This document shows positions 1-6,492 of a stretch of DNA of 11,460 bases, piece after piece. The DNA lies in the NCBI GenBank assembly GCA_028689195.1, contig JAQTWR010000057.1, forward strand, positions 1 through 11,460, in the 5' to 3' direction. Positions within the stretch are counted from its first letter, which is position 1; every line of letters starts with the position of its first letter. The position numbers and the translations under genes were made by a program. The notes under the pieces were generated by a model. That model worked only from the letters and a program-made list of their open reading frames with translations. It searched no databases and was not told where the DNA came from. This stretch comes from Anaerolineales bacterium. Its GTDB lineage: Bacteria > Chloroflexota > Anaerolineae > Anaerolineales > Villigracilaceae.

Positions 1-256
1 AATCTATAGCGACATAACTCCCCTGAAAAAAACGACCGAGAAATTCGCCTTCATCGGCGGGATACCAGAGCGTTTTGTAATCATAAATTGCGGTCACATC
101 CCAGCCGAATTTATTCTTCAAAAAGCAAGCCGAGACGACCGAATCCAAATCGTTGCCGATCACCATGCCCCGCGCAGAATCGGGGCTGGCAAACGGAGCG
201 AAGGATTCAATCATTCGAAAGCGGTCTGCCGTGTGCGTATTCCGCAAGAGCGCCAA
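1..256 (-). CDS. Hypothetical protein, N-terminal part (runs off the left edge)
   Basis: A minus-strand reading frame stays open from an in-frame TAG just upstream to the window edge, giving about 85 residues. Two starts are possible: TTG at 256, which has a GAGGG about 8 bases upstream, or ATG at 214, which has no visible ribosome site. I chose the TTG because of the GAGGG. The readable part contains RMIESFAPFASPDSARG, then VIGNDLDSVVSACFLKNKF and IYDYKTLWY. The hydrophobic strand followed by NDLDS and small residues loosely recalls the first metal-binding motif of DHH phosphoesterases, but this is too weak to name the family. It starts about 19 bases after the stop of the upstream membrane protein on the same strand, so the two are probably co-transcribed. 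Function not recognised; the C-terminus is outside the window. Confidence 0.55.
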   Translation of the reverse strand, partial: MALLRNTHTADRFRMIESFAPFASPDSARGMVIGNDLDSVVSACFLKNKFGWDVTAIYDYKTLWYPADEGEFLGRFFQGSYVAID

Positions 257-275
257 AACGAAAACCCTCTTCTAT

Positions 276-1292
276 TTACGGCACAGCCGTCGGCGTCGCC
301 TCCAAAAACGGCGTAGGCGTGAATGTGAACGCAGGCAGCGGCGTAGGCGTAAAAGTAAACGTAGGCGTTGGAGCGACGTCCGCCGCGCTTTCGGGCAAGC
401 CCATCATCATCAACTGCCAGGCAATATCCACATCGCCGACGGCAATCACGGGGAAGGCGGGCAAATTTCCGAGCGCGAGATCGAGCCGCGCCAGTATCTG
501 ATCCAGCGCGGGGATTTGATAGGCGGGCGCGTCCGCTCGCAGCGCGAAGAGAATCTCCCGCGCAGATTTCGTATCCTGTTCTGCGAACCCGAAGTTGCTT
601 TGCGAAAGATACAGGCGCGCGCGCGAAAGCGTTTCAATGGCGCGGGTGAACATAATCTCGCGCTTCAACGCGACCATCACGCTGCTGTTTTGCGCGGTCG
701 TTTCCTTTTCAAGCGCGGCTTGCATGGCTTCGAGTTTGGCAATGCTGGCGGTCTGCGTCTCGATTGTTTTTTCAATCGCGTCGAGCTGCGACCGCAAATC
801 GGCAACCTGCGTTTCAAGGCTGCGAATATTCGCGGTGTTTTTCTCCACAGGCACGATCAGTTTTTCATTAAGAAAGGGCAGTCCAAAATAAAGCGCCGCG
901 CCGATGGCGGCGATAAAAGCCAGCGTAGCGATCAACCTTAACAAAGCGCGCAGAAAAACGACGAACGCTTTTCCAAGACGCGAGAGGAAGGACGACTTTT
1001 CTTCGGGGTTGGATTCTTCTTTCGGCGCGGGCTGCCTCGCTTCGATGGCGGCGGGCGGCGCGTCTTCTTCCACCGCGACAATGGCGCTCTCCGCGTTGAA
1101 TTCTCCCGCCTCAAAAGCGGACTGAATCCGCGCGAGAAGATTCTTCCCCATGCCGCGCACCTTCAAACAATCATCCGCCGCGCCGAAAGGTCGCGCCTCG
1201 ATGAGAGATTCCGCAAGCGGGCGCGTAACGCCCGAAACGCGGGTCAACACATCAAATTCTGCCGTATTCAAAAAGTCAAGAAAATCGCTCAT
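276..1292 (-). CDS. Helix-hairpin-helix, single-pass membrane, coiled-coil protein with Thr/Pro-rich tail
   Basis: 338 residues, ATG start with a good GGAGG seven bases upstream (1300-1304). Seen in order: a ComEA-like pair of helix-hairpin-helix repeats at residues 12-62 (VSGVTRPLAESL and VRGMGKNLLARI); an acidic, proline-rich linker at 65-100; one long hydrophobic segment at about 109-141 preceded by basic residues; a heptad-like coiled coil at about 150-205; an alpha-helical domain at 205-300; and a low-complexity tail at 306-338 built from TPTPTFTFTPTP units. Predicted topology is a cytoplasmic HhH end and an exported coiled coil with a Thr/Pro tail, a tail style common in Anaerolineae surface proteins. 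HhH repeats usually bind DNA or act as protein contacts, so it may tether something to the membrane, but no function is established. It is followed after 19 bases by the partial gene at the left edge. Confidence 0.85.
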   Translation of the reverse strand: MSDFLDFLNTAEFDVLTRVSGVTRPLAESLIEARPFGAADDCLKVRGMGKNLLARIQSAFEAGEFNAESAIVAVEEDAPPAAIEARQPAPKEESNPEEKSSFLSRLGKAFVVFLRALLRLIATLAFIAAIGAALYFGLPFLNEKLIVPVEKNTANIRSLETQVADLRSQLDAIEKTIETQTASIAKLEAMQAALEKETTAQNSSVMVALKREIMFTRAIETLSRARLYLSQSNFGFAEQDTKSAREILFALRADAPAYQIPALDQILARLDLALGNLPAFPVIAVGDVDIAWQLMMMGLPESAADVAPTPTFTFTPTPLPAFTFTPTPFLEATPTAVP

Positions 1293-1313
1293 GGCGCTGC
1301 CTCCGTTTTCGGA

Positions 1314-1432
1314 GAGCGTCTAACTTTGTGGGCTAAACACAAAGTCACGAAGACTCGAAGACGCAAAGAAACCTTTGAGGCTTGGCGTCTTTGCGCCTTC
1401 GCGTTAAAAAAAGCCCATCCTTTTAGACACTC
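1314..1432. repeat. 119-bp dispersed repeat, copy A, with inverted ends
   Basis: The element is bounded by GAGCGTCTAA and TTAGACACTC, which are inverted copies with one mismatch. The same 119 bases recur in the opposite orientation at 8528-8646 with only two differences that I can find (one in the left end, one in an A-rich run). The interior has complementary stretches (the AAGACGCAAAG type against GTCTTTGCGCC), so a transcript could fold. It lies between two divergent genes and sits just upstream of the cysteine desulfurase promoter. No target duplication is visible at this copy. One frame through the repeat is open, so automatic callers produce a false peptide beginning MWAKHKVTK here. Confidence 0.9.
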
Positions 1433-1469
1433 CTCGTTTTCGTTATTGTATCATTCAAGCAAAATACTT

Positions 1470-1478
1470 TGCTATAAT
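1470..1478 (+). promoter_or_regulatory. Extended -10 promoter of the cysteine desulfurase gene, probably leaderless
   Basis: TGCTATAAT is a perfect extended -10 box (TGn + TATAAT). The box ends seven bases before the ATG at 1486, so the expected start point falls on or next to the first codon. No purine-rich ribosome site lies before the ATG. No good -35 box is visible at 17-base spacing, which an extended -10 does not need. Together this suggests a leaderless mRNA. Confidence 0.6.
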
Positions 1479-1485
1479 CCATTTT

Positions 1486-2637
1486 ATGATTTATTTCGAT
1501 TATGCCGCGACCACGCCCCTAGACGACCGCGTGTTAAACGCAATGCTTCCCTACTTCCGCGAAACGTTTGGCAACCCGTCCTCCGTTCATCGTTACGGAC
1601 AAAAAGCCGAAACCGCGATTGAAGAAGCGCGCGAGACCGTCGCTTCAATATTGCACTGCCGCGCCGATGAAATCATCTTCACTTCATGCGGATCAGAATC
1701 AGATAATCTCGCGCTGCGCGGCGCCGCCCTGACGCGCAGAAACGCAACAGGCGCGAAGCGGATTCTCGCCTCAAGAACCGAACATCACGCCGTCGGCAAA
1801 ACCGCGATTCAACTCGAAAGAGAATACGGCTTCGCGCTCGAATGGCTCGGCGTGGACGAATACGGAACGGTCGCGCCCAACGCGTTGCTCAAATCTATTA
1901 ATGCAGAAACCGCGCTGGCGTCCGTCATGTACGCGAACAATGAAATCGGCACAATCAACCCAATCGCCCAACTTGCAAAAATTGCGAAGGCAAACAATAT
2001 TATTTTCCATACCGACGCGGTGCAAGCCGCCGCGTATCTGGACGTGAACGTCGAAACCCTCGGCGTAGATTTGATGTCGCTGGGCGGGCATAAATTTTAT
2101 GGACCAAAAGGCGTGGGCGCGCTGTACGTCCGCAAGGGAACGGAACTTATCCCGCACAATACGGGCGGCGGGCAGGAATACGGTCTGCGCGCAGGGACTC
2201 AAAACGTGCCGTACATCGTCGGCTTTGCCGAAGCGCTGCGCCTCGCCGCCGAAGAACGCGGGCAAAGAATCGCGCAAGTCCAACCGCTGCGCGACCAAAT
2301 CATCGGGCGCGTGCTGGAAGAAATTCCCGATTCTAAATTAACGGGTCATCCTGAAAATCGTTTGCCCAATCACGCGTCTTTTGTCTTCAAAGACGCGGAC
2401 GGCAATCTCTTATTGCAAATGTTAGACGCGGCGGGCTTCGCCTGCTCGTCAGGCTCGGCTTGCAAAACAGGCAACCCCGAACCCAGCGAAGTCGTCGCCG
2501 AATTGGGCTTTGAAAGAAATTGGGCGTTAGGCTCGCTTCGCATCACCCTCGGCGTTGATTCGACCCCAGAGCAAATTGATTCATTCCTCAAAACTTTACC
2601 CGTATTAATTGATAAAGCGCGAAAACTGCGCAACTAA
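1486..2637 (+). CDS. Cysteine desulfurase (IscS/NifS family)
   Basis: 383 residues, normal length for a class V aminotransferase-fold desulfurase that takes sulfur from cysteine for Fe-S clusters and tRNA thiolation. It begins MIYFDYAATTPLD, the family's usual first strand. Visible motifs: GNPSSVHRYG (30-39), TSCGSESDN (66-74), the EHHAV histidine (H101), YANNEIG (149-155), HTDAVQ (175-180), the PLP lysine in SLGGHKFYGPKG (K203), GGGQEYGLRAGTQN (227-240) and the persulfide-carrying loop SSGSACKTGN with catalytic C326. An additional cysteine lies six residues earlier (C320). No iscU, mnmA or isc regulator lies beside it; the next gene starts 31 bases downstream on the same strand and encodes an unrelated membrane protein. 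Assignment to a subgroup (IscS, NifS or SufS-like) is not possible from the sequence alone, so no symbol is given. Confidence 0.95.
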   Translation: MIYFDYAATTPLDDRVLNAMLPYFRETFGNPSSVHRYGQKAETAIEEARETVASILHCRADEIIFTSCGSESDNLALRGAALTRRNATGAKRILASRTEHHAVGKTAIQLEREYGFALEWLGVDEYGTVAPNALLKSINAETALASVMYANNEIGTINPIAQLAKIAKANNIIFHTDAVQAAAYLDVNVETLGVDLMSLGGHKFYGPKGVGALYVRKGTELIPHNTGGGQEYGLRAGTQNVPYIVGFAEALRLAAEERGQRIAQVQPLRDQIIGRVLEEIPDSKLTGHPENRLPNHASFVFKDADGNLLLQMLDAAGFACSSGSACKTGNPEPSEVVAELGFERNWALGSLRITLGVDSTPEQIDSFLKTLPVLIDKARKLRN

Positions 2638-2668
2638 TTTCTATTCATCCGTTCTCTATTTATCCGCA

Positions 2669-4156
2669 TTGAAAACAAAAATCATCACCCTCGAATCTCA
2701 CGACGATCTCATCTCTGTCCGCGATAAATTATCGTGGGCGAAGACTCCGCGCATTTTATTGATTGTTCCTAAATATGAAAAAATTTCCCTGCGCGTCCTG
2801 GATTTGAAGGTGTTGCAGCGTCACGCCGATTCGCTTGGCGCGCAGTTGGGATTGGTAACGCGGCGCATGAAAATCAGGCGCGACGCGGAATCGCTTGGGA
2901 TTCCCGTCTTCAAATCCACGACGATGGCGCAGCGCAAAGACTGGGGGCAGTCCGCGCCGCGCAAGCAATTCATCCCACCGGCGCCGCGCCGCGACTTGCG
3001 CGAGTTGCGCGACGCCGCGCGCCAGAAAGAATCCGCGTGGCGAACCTCCCTAATGGGAAGAATCGTCGCGTTCACTTTTGGGGTCGCGGCGGTATTGGCG
3101 ATTGCGATTCTATTCGCGCCGCGCGCGCGCGTGACGGTATATCCCGAAACGCTGAATCAATCGGCGGTGATTCCCATCCGCGCAAGCGAGACGAACGCGG
3201 CGGTATCCATCACGGGCGAAATCCCCGCGCGGAAATTATCGGCAAATGTTGGCGCGAAACAAACCCTTGCGATTACGACGAAAATCTCGATACCCAAATC
3301 GAAGGCGCAGGGAATTGCGCGGTTTACAAATTTGAGTCGGGGCGAAATCAACATTCCGGCGGGAACGCTCGTCGCAACGGCGGACGAACCGCGCGCGCGG
3401 TTTATCACGCTGCACGATACGCTTTTGGGCGCGGGAAATAAATTTGTAGACGTTCCGATTGAATCCTACGAAGCGGGCGCGAACGGAAATGTCGAAGCGG
3501 GCGCAATCACAACGGTCGAGGGGCTGCTTGGGCTTTCGCTGACGGCGACCAACCCCAACCCCATCAGCGGCGGAGCGGATGTGCAGAAAATCGGCGCGGA
3601 TGATCGCGACCGCGCGCGGCTGCGCGAATCCGCGCTGGAGACCCTGCGCCGCGACGCGGAAACAAAAATGCGCGCGCAGATTAAGTCGAATGATATTTTA
3701 TTGATGGATACGCTGGAAGTTGCGAATATCGCGGAAGAGACTTTTACGCCCGACGCGGGCCAACCCGGCGCGTCGTTGACGTTAACCATGCAGGCTGAAT
3801 TTTCAGCGCGATATATTTCAGCCGCAGATTTGAATCAACTCGCGCGCGCCGCGCTCAGCTCGTCAACGCCGATTGGTTTTACCGCGCAAGACGAGGCGAC
3901 GTTCAAAATGCGCGGCAGCCCCAAAACGGATTCAACAGGCGCGACGCATTTCGAGATCGAAGCGGCGCGCAAACTGGTCAAGCAAGCGAATGTCATGCAG
4001 GTTTTCTCCATCGCGCGCGGACGCGAACCCGCAGCGGCGAAAGTCGAATTGACGAAAAATCTATCGCTGCGCCAGCCGCCCGAAATTGCGCTCTCGCCTT
4101 CGTGGTGGAAGTGGATGCCGTTAATTCCGTTTAATATTTCGGTGGAAGTAAAGTAA
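2669..4156 (+). CDS. Membrane-anchored baseplate J/gp47-like protein
   Basis: About 495 residues from a TTG at 2669 (MKTKIITLESHDD); the frame also extends upstream to a TTG at 2609 inside the desulfurase tail. I prefer 2669 because the conserved-looking domain starts there and the overlap disappears. Residues 5-95 form an alpha/beta domain (RILLIVPKYEKISLRVLDL then LQRHADSLGAQLGLVTR). A basic linker, about 95-128, leads to one membrane helix at about 130-151, followed directly by ARVTVYPE. The exported part includes a segment (IESYEAGANGNVEAGAITTV then TNPNPISGGADV, about 265-303) resembling the baseplate J/gp47 fold. Proteins of this layout are, to my knowledge, annotated in Anaerolineae genomes as baseplate J family, but no phage or contractile-injection genes lie nearby, so a tail role is doubtful. 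The stop codon is partly supplied by the inserted element that follows. Confidence 0.8.
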   Translation: MKTKIITLESHDDLISVRDKLSWAKTPRILLIVPKYEKISLRVLDLKVLQRHADSLGAQLGLVTRRMKIRRDAESLGIPVFKSTTMAQRKDWGQSAPRKQFIPPAPRRDLRELRDAARQKESAWRTSLMGRIVAFTFGVAAVLAIAILFAPRARVTVYPETLNQSAVIPIRASETNAAVSITGEIPARKLSANVGAKQTLAITTKISIPKSKAQGIARFTNLSRGEINIPAGTLVATADEPRARFITLHDTLLGAGNKFVDVPIESYEAGANGNVEAGAITTVEGLLGLSLTATNPNPISGGADVQKIGADDRDRARLRESALETLRRDAETKMRAQIKSNDILLMDTLEVANIAEETFTPDAGQPGASLTLTMQAEFSARYISAADLNQLARAALSSSTPIGFTAQDEATFKMRGSPKTDSTGATHFEIEAARKLVKQANVMQVFSIARGREPAAAKVELTKNLSLRQPPEIALSPSWWKWMPLIPFNISVEVK

Positions 4157-4190
4157 CTCACCTTACGCAATGTCGTTCTGATCGAAGCGA

Positions 4191-4211
4191 CCCTAGCGCC
4201 GCCCGCTAGGG
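4191..4211. repeat. Perfect 8-bp hairpin inside the MITE-like element
   Basis: CCCTAGCG, a five-base loop CCGCC, then CGCTAGGG form a perfect stem-loop. No T-tract follows on either strand, so it is not a classical terminator, though it lies between two convergent genes and could still slow transcription from either side. Confidence 0.7.
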
Positions 4212-4288
4212 CAGGTGAGAACCTCTCCGATTATCTCAGAGACCCTTCGCTCCGCTACTAAAGAACAAGGAATTTCAAAACCGTTTTT

Positions 4289-4354
4289 GCCACGGATTTC
4301 ACTAATTTGCGCGAATTTTTAAATCTATCCGTGATAATCCGCGTAATTCGTGGC
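4289..4354. repeat. Dispersed palindromic repeat (ccacgg...cgtggc type)
   Basis: The ends GCCACGGATT and AATCCGCG...CGTGGC are imperfect inverted copies with an AT-rich centre. Sequences of this type recur in many environmental bacterial genomes; here it is nested in the larger element with target duplication. Confidence 0.55.
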
Positions 4355-4450
4355 TGAATCTTTTGTTCCCTTCGCTTTGAACCGCGTTTTTTGCGCGGTG
4401 GTTTTACTCAGGGCGACATGTTCAAAGCGCGTAAGGTGAGTAAAGTAATT

Positions 4451-5416
4451 TTATATCCCGTTCCCAAATGGGTCGCGCTCGTCTACAAGAATTACGCCCT
4501 CCGCCATCACATACGCTTCGCCGGTAATCGTGGGGATAATTTCGCCGCCGACCGATTGAACGCTGCCTTCAAAGACGCTGCCGACGACGCTTTGCTGTTT
4601 CCAAATTTGATTTTCTTTTAACTTTCCATCGGCATATAAACAGGCGAGTTTTGCGCTCGTGCCTGTTCCGCATGGAGAGCGGTCATACGCCTTGCCGGGA
4701 CACAGCACAAAACTTTTGCTGTCGGCTTCGGGCGTGGACGCAAACAATTCGATGTGGTCAACTTCCGCGCCGTTCGCGCCGGTGATTCTGTTTGCGGTCA
4801 ATTGCTCGCGCACGCGCCACGAGAAATCCGTCAGCGCTTCGAGGTTTTGCATGTTGACTTCCAGTCCGTGATCGTGGACGAGGAAGAACCAGTTGCCGCC
4901 CCAAGCCACGTCGCCATGAATGGGCTTGCCGTCTACTTCGATGGAGATGTGAGTCAGATGACGATAGGCGGGGACGTTGCGGACGGAGACGCGGTTTGGA
5001 TATTCTGACCTCACCCCTAGCCCCTCTCCTGAAAGGAGAGGGAAATGCAGGGTCGCCTCCACAACCCCAACGGGAGTCTCTACCCGAATTATGCCCGGTT
5101 GGACTTTTCCCAAATACGCCAGCGACGCGATGAGACCGATTGTGCCATGTCCGCACATGCCGAGGTAGCCGACGTTGTTGAAGAAGATGACTCCGAATTG
5201 ACAAGTCGGGTCGGCGGGTTCGACGAGATATGCGCCGACGAGGACGTCTGATCCGCGCGGTTCGTTCAAGACCGTTTTGCGGAAGTCGTCGTGATCCGCT
5301 TTGAGGGTGGATAACTTTTGGGCAACAGAACCAGTTCCGAGGTCGAAGGGCAGCGCGACGATGAGTCGCGTTGGTTCGCCTCCGGTGTGGGAATCTAAAA
5401 ATGGGATTCGTTTCAT
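4451..5416 (-). CDS. Proline racemase family, probable 4-hydroxyproline 2-epimerase
   Basis: 321 residues, ATG start. The family interconverts proline or hydroxyproline epimers with two cysteines acting as acid and base. Both are present: MCGHGTIG (C88) and DRSPCGTGTSAK (C249). The second cysteine argues against trans-3-hydroxyproline dehydratases, which carry Thr there. SHTGGEPTR (9-17) and the GGNWFF segment (173-178) are also typical. Substrate choice (4-hydroxyproline rather than proline) is inferred from the DapA-family gene just upstream on the same strand. Residues about 125-140 (PLLSGEGLGVRSEYP) are the translation of a dispersed palindromic repeat inserted in frame; the reading frame survives. 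No purine-rich ribosome site lies before the ATG; the 40 bases upstream are pyrimidine-rich on the coding strand. It ends three bases beyond the target duplication of the MITE-like element. Confidence 0.88.
   Translation of the reverse strand: MKRIPFLDSHTGGEPTRLIVALPFDLGTGSVAQKLSTLKADHDDFRKTVLNEPRGSDVLVGAYLVEPADPTCQFGVIFFNNVGYLGMCGHGTIGLIASLAYLGKVQPGIIRVETPVGVVEATLHFPLLSGEGLGVRSEYPNRVSVRNVPAYRHLTHISIEVDGKPIHGDVAWGGNWFFLVHDHGLEVNMQNLEALTDFSWRVREQLTANRITGANGAEVDHIELFASTPEADSKSFVLCPGKAYDRSPCGTGTSAKLACLYADGKLKENQIWKQQSVVGSVFEGSVQSVGGEIIPTITGEAYVMAEGVILVDERDPFGNGI
5007..5043. repeat. Dispersed palindromic repeat inserted in frame within the epimerase gene
   Basis: CCCTCTCCT at 5022-5030 and AGGAGAGGG at 5034-5042 form a perfect 9-bp stem around GAA, preceded by cctcacccctagc. 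On the coding strand it translates as PLLSGEGLGVRSE, a peptide signature that turns up wherever this widespread repeat type lands in coding sequence. The flanking protein reads smoothly without it (ETPVGVVEATLH joined to NRVSVRNVPAYRH), which supports a recent insertion. Confidence 0.75.
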
Positions 5417-5420
5417 GGGA

Positions 5421-5453
5421 AAAGGATGAAGGATGAATTATGAAGGATGAAAA
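5421..5453. repeat. Short tandem repeat of AAGGATGA units
   Basis: Three close copies of AAGGATGA/GAAGGATGA lie just upstream of the epimerase start. A similar GAATGAAGGATGAAG occurs at 6479-6490 upstream of the next gene in the block. No function can be assigned. Confidence 0.5.
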
Positions 5454-5454
5454 G

Positions 5455-5491
5455 CGCTACTGGATATTCGAGGTTTGATTATCCAGTAGCG
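5455..5491 (-). terminator. Perfect 12-bp inverted repeat between lyase and epimerase genes, possible weak terminator or attenuator
   Basis: CGCTACTGGATA (5455-5466) and TATCCAGTAGCG (5480-5491) are perfect inverted copies around a 13-base loop. In the transcribed minus direction the stem directly follows the stop of the lyase and is followed by a short CTTTTC, so it may act as a weak terminator or mRNA-stabilising hairpin that separates expression of the two genes. The T-tract is too short for a confident terminator call. Confidence 0.5.
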
Positions 5492-5492
5492 T

Positions 5493-6362
5493 CTATAACG
5501 CCTTGAAGATTCTTTCAAACTCGGCGCGGTCTTCGTCGGTGAGCGGCAGCAGCGGCAGACGCGGATTGCCGACGGGGATGCCGAGTAACTCGCAACCGAC
5601 TTTGACTTTTTGCAGGTAACTTCCGCTTTCTACGCTGCGGAGGAGCGGCATGAGTTTTTCCATATTGTTGCGGGCAGAGACAAAATCGCCTGATAACGCC
5701 GCTTCGAGAACGCGATGATGTTGGAGGGGAGCGCAAGACGCGGCGCCGCCGATCCACGCGGTTGTTCCCCACAAGAAGTAATCGAGCGCCTGATCGTCGC
5801 TGCCGCAGATGATTTGATAGCGGTCGCCGTAACGCGCTTTCATCGCATACACGCGAGACATGTCGCTGGAGGCTTCTTTGATGCCAATGACGTGATCGTA
5901 TTTTGTCAGACCATCCATCACGTCAAAGCCGACTTCGGTCCCTGCGCGCCACGGAAAGTTGTAGAGGACGATGGGAATTTTGACGGCTTGCGCGACGGCT
6001 TCATAATGCGCGAGGAGTTCGCGCTGAGTAGGACGCGAATACGGCGGGACGGCGACCATCAGCGCGTCGTAGCCCATGCCCTCGGCGAGTTGGGAATAAC
6101 GGATCACGTCGCGCGTGGCTCCGCTGTTCGTGCCGGCAACGAGCGTGACGCGCCCGTCCACTTTCTCTTTGACGAATTTGAAAATGTCCAGCCGTTCCTG
6201 CTCGCTAAAGGCGTAGACCTCGCCCGTCGTGCCGCCGGGGACAAGTCCCGCGATTTTGTTTTGAATCAAATATTCGATGAGTTGTTCGAGGATGGGGTAG
6301 TTGACGCTTTCGTCCGCGTTGAAGGGGGTGACGATGGGGGCGTAGATTCCTTTGAGGTGCAT
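5493..6362 (-). CDS. Dihydrodipicolinate synthase/N-acetylneuraminate lyase family protein
   Basis: 289 residues, the usual length for this (beta/alpha)8-barrel family of Schiff-base lyases. Visible: GIYAPIVTPF (5-14), GGTTGE (43-48), the catalytic tyrosine in YNFP (Y134) with the nearby carboxylate-binding arginine (R139), and the Schiff-base lysine in GIKEAS (K162). A GGAG lies about nine bases before the ATG. True DapA for lysine synthesis usually sits with lysine genes; here the next gene downstream is a hydroxyproline-type epimerase, which suggests the branch that deaminates delta-1-pyrroline-4-hydroxy-2-carboxylate to 2-oxoglutarate semialdehyde. The D-hydroxyproline oxidase and semialdehyde dehydrogenase needed to complete that pathway are not in the window. 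The family is certain; the substrate is inferred. Confidence 0.88.
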   Translation of the reverse strand: MHLKGIYAPIVTPFNADESVNYPILEQLIEYLIQNKIAGLVPGGTTGEVYAFSEQERLDIFKFVKEKVDGRVTLVAGTNSGATRDVIRYSQLAEGMGYDALMVAVPPYSRPTQRELLAHYEAVAQAVKIPIVLYNFPWRAGTEVGFDVMDGLTKYDHVIGIKEASSDMSRVYAMKARYGDRYQIICGSDDQALDYFLWGTTAWIGGAASCAPLQHHRVLEAALSGDFVSARNNMEKLMPLLRSVESGSYLQKVKVGCELLGIPVGNPRLPLLPLTDEDRAEFERIFKAL

Positions 6363-6373
6363 ATTCAGTTCTC

Positions 6374-6397
6374 CAGTGTCAAGTAATTCAGTGTCAG
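6374..6397. promoter_or_regulatory. Direct repeat cagtgtca x2 upstream of the lyase gene
   Basis: CAGTGTCA occurs at 6374-6381 and 6390-6397, spaced 16 bases start to start, within 40 bases of the lyase ATG. The spacing could suit a regulator binding the same face of DNA, but short cagtgtca runs also occur as junk repeats. Confidence 0.3.
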
Positions 6398-6423
6398 GTG
6401 ATACATCGCGCTTTGCGGGGTCA

Positions 6424-6446
6424 AGATTCTCTCCGCAAGTCAGGCG
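6424..6446. repeat. 23-bp direct repeat, left copy, flanking the MntA-HepT module
   Basis: Identical to 7137-7159 except for one C/T difference (22 of 23). The core GCAAGTCAGGCG is shared. The pair encloses the whole toxin-antitoxin operon and its promoter. This copy also forms a hairpin with TTGCAGAGAGA at 6455-6465 (11-bp stem with a single G-U pair on the minus strand, 16-base loop), placed after the toxin stop codon. Confidence 0.7.
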
Positions 6447-6492
6447 CGGCGCAGTTGCAGAGAGAGCGGGTCATAAAGAATGAAGGATGAAG

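Larger units (their letters stand above)
4149..4447. mobile_element. MITE-like non-autonomous element (about 285 bp) with target duplication
   Basis: ACTCACCTTACGC at 4156-4168 and GCGTAAGGTGAGT at 4429-4441 are perfect 13-bp inverted copies. Immediately outside, TAAAGTA occurs at 4149-4155 and again at 4441-4447, a 7-bp direct repeat consistent with target duplication (its first base on the right overlaps the inverted end, so 6 or 7 bp). There is no transposase gene inside. The interior is a mosaic of palindromic repeats: a perfect hairpin at 4191-4211, a stretch of tcgttctg/tcgctccgct type at 4170-4266 and a ccacgg/cgtggc palindrome at 4289-4354. Removing the element and one TAAAGTA restores the stop codon of the upstream gene and leaves only two bases between the convergent stops. 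This accounts for the whole non-coding stretch here. Confidence 0.75.

Noticed and set aside
1326..1622. Plus-strand open frame beginning MWAKHKVTK
   Set aside because: It is the repeat read in its open frame, running on into the cysteine desulfurase gene in a wrong frame.
1771..2298. Long minus-strand open frame within the desulfurase gene
   Set aside because: Antisense shadow of a GC-rich conserved gene; no motifs or ribosome site.
2609..2668. Upstream TTG start of the baseplate-J-like gene inside the desulfurase tail
   Set aside because: The extra 20 residues are not domain-like and overlap the previous gene by 29 bases; a TTG at 2669 begins the plausible domain. Not fully excluded.
5715..6386. 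Plus-strand 223-codon open frame over the DapA-family gene
   Set aside because: Antisense shadow; the minus-strand product has all catalytic residues of the lyase family.
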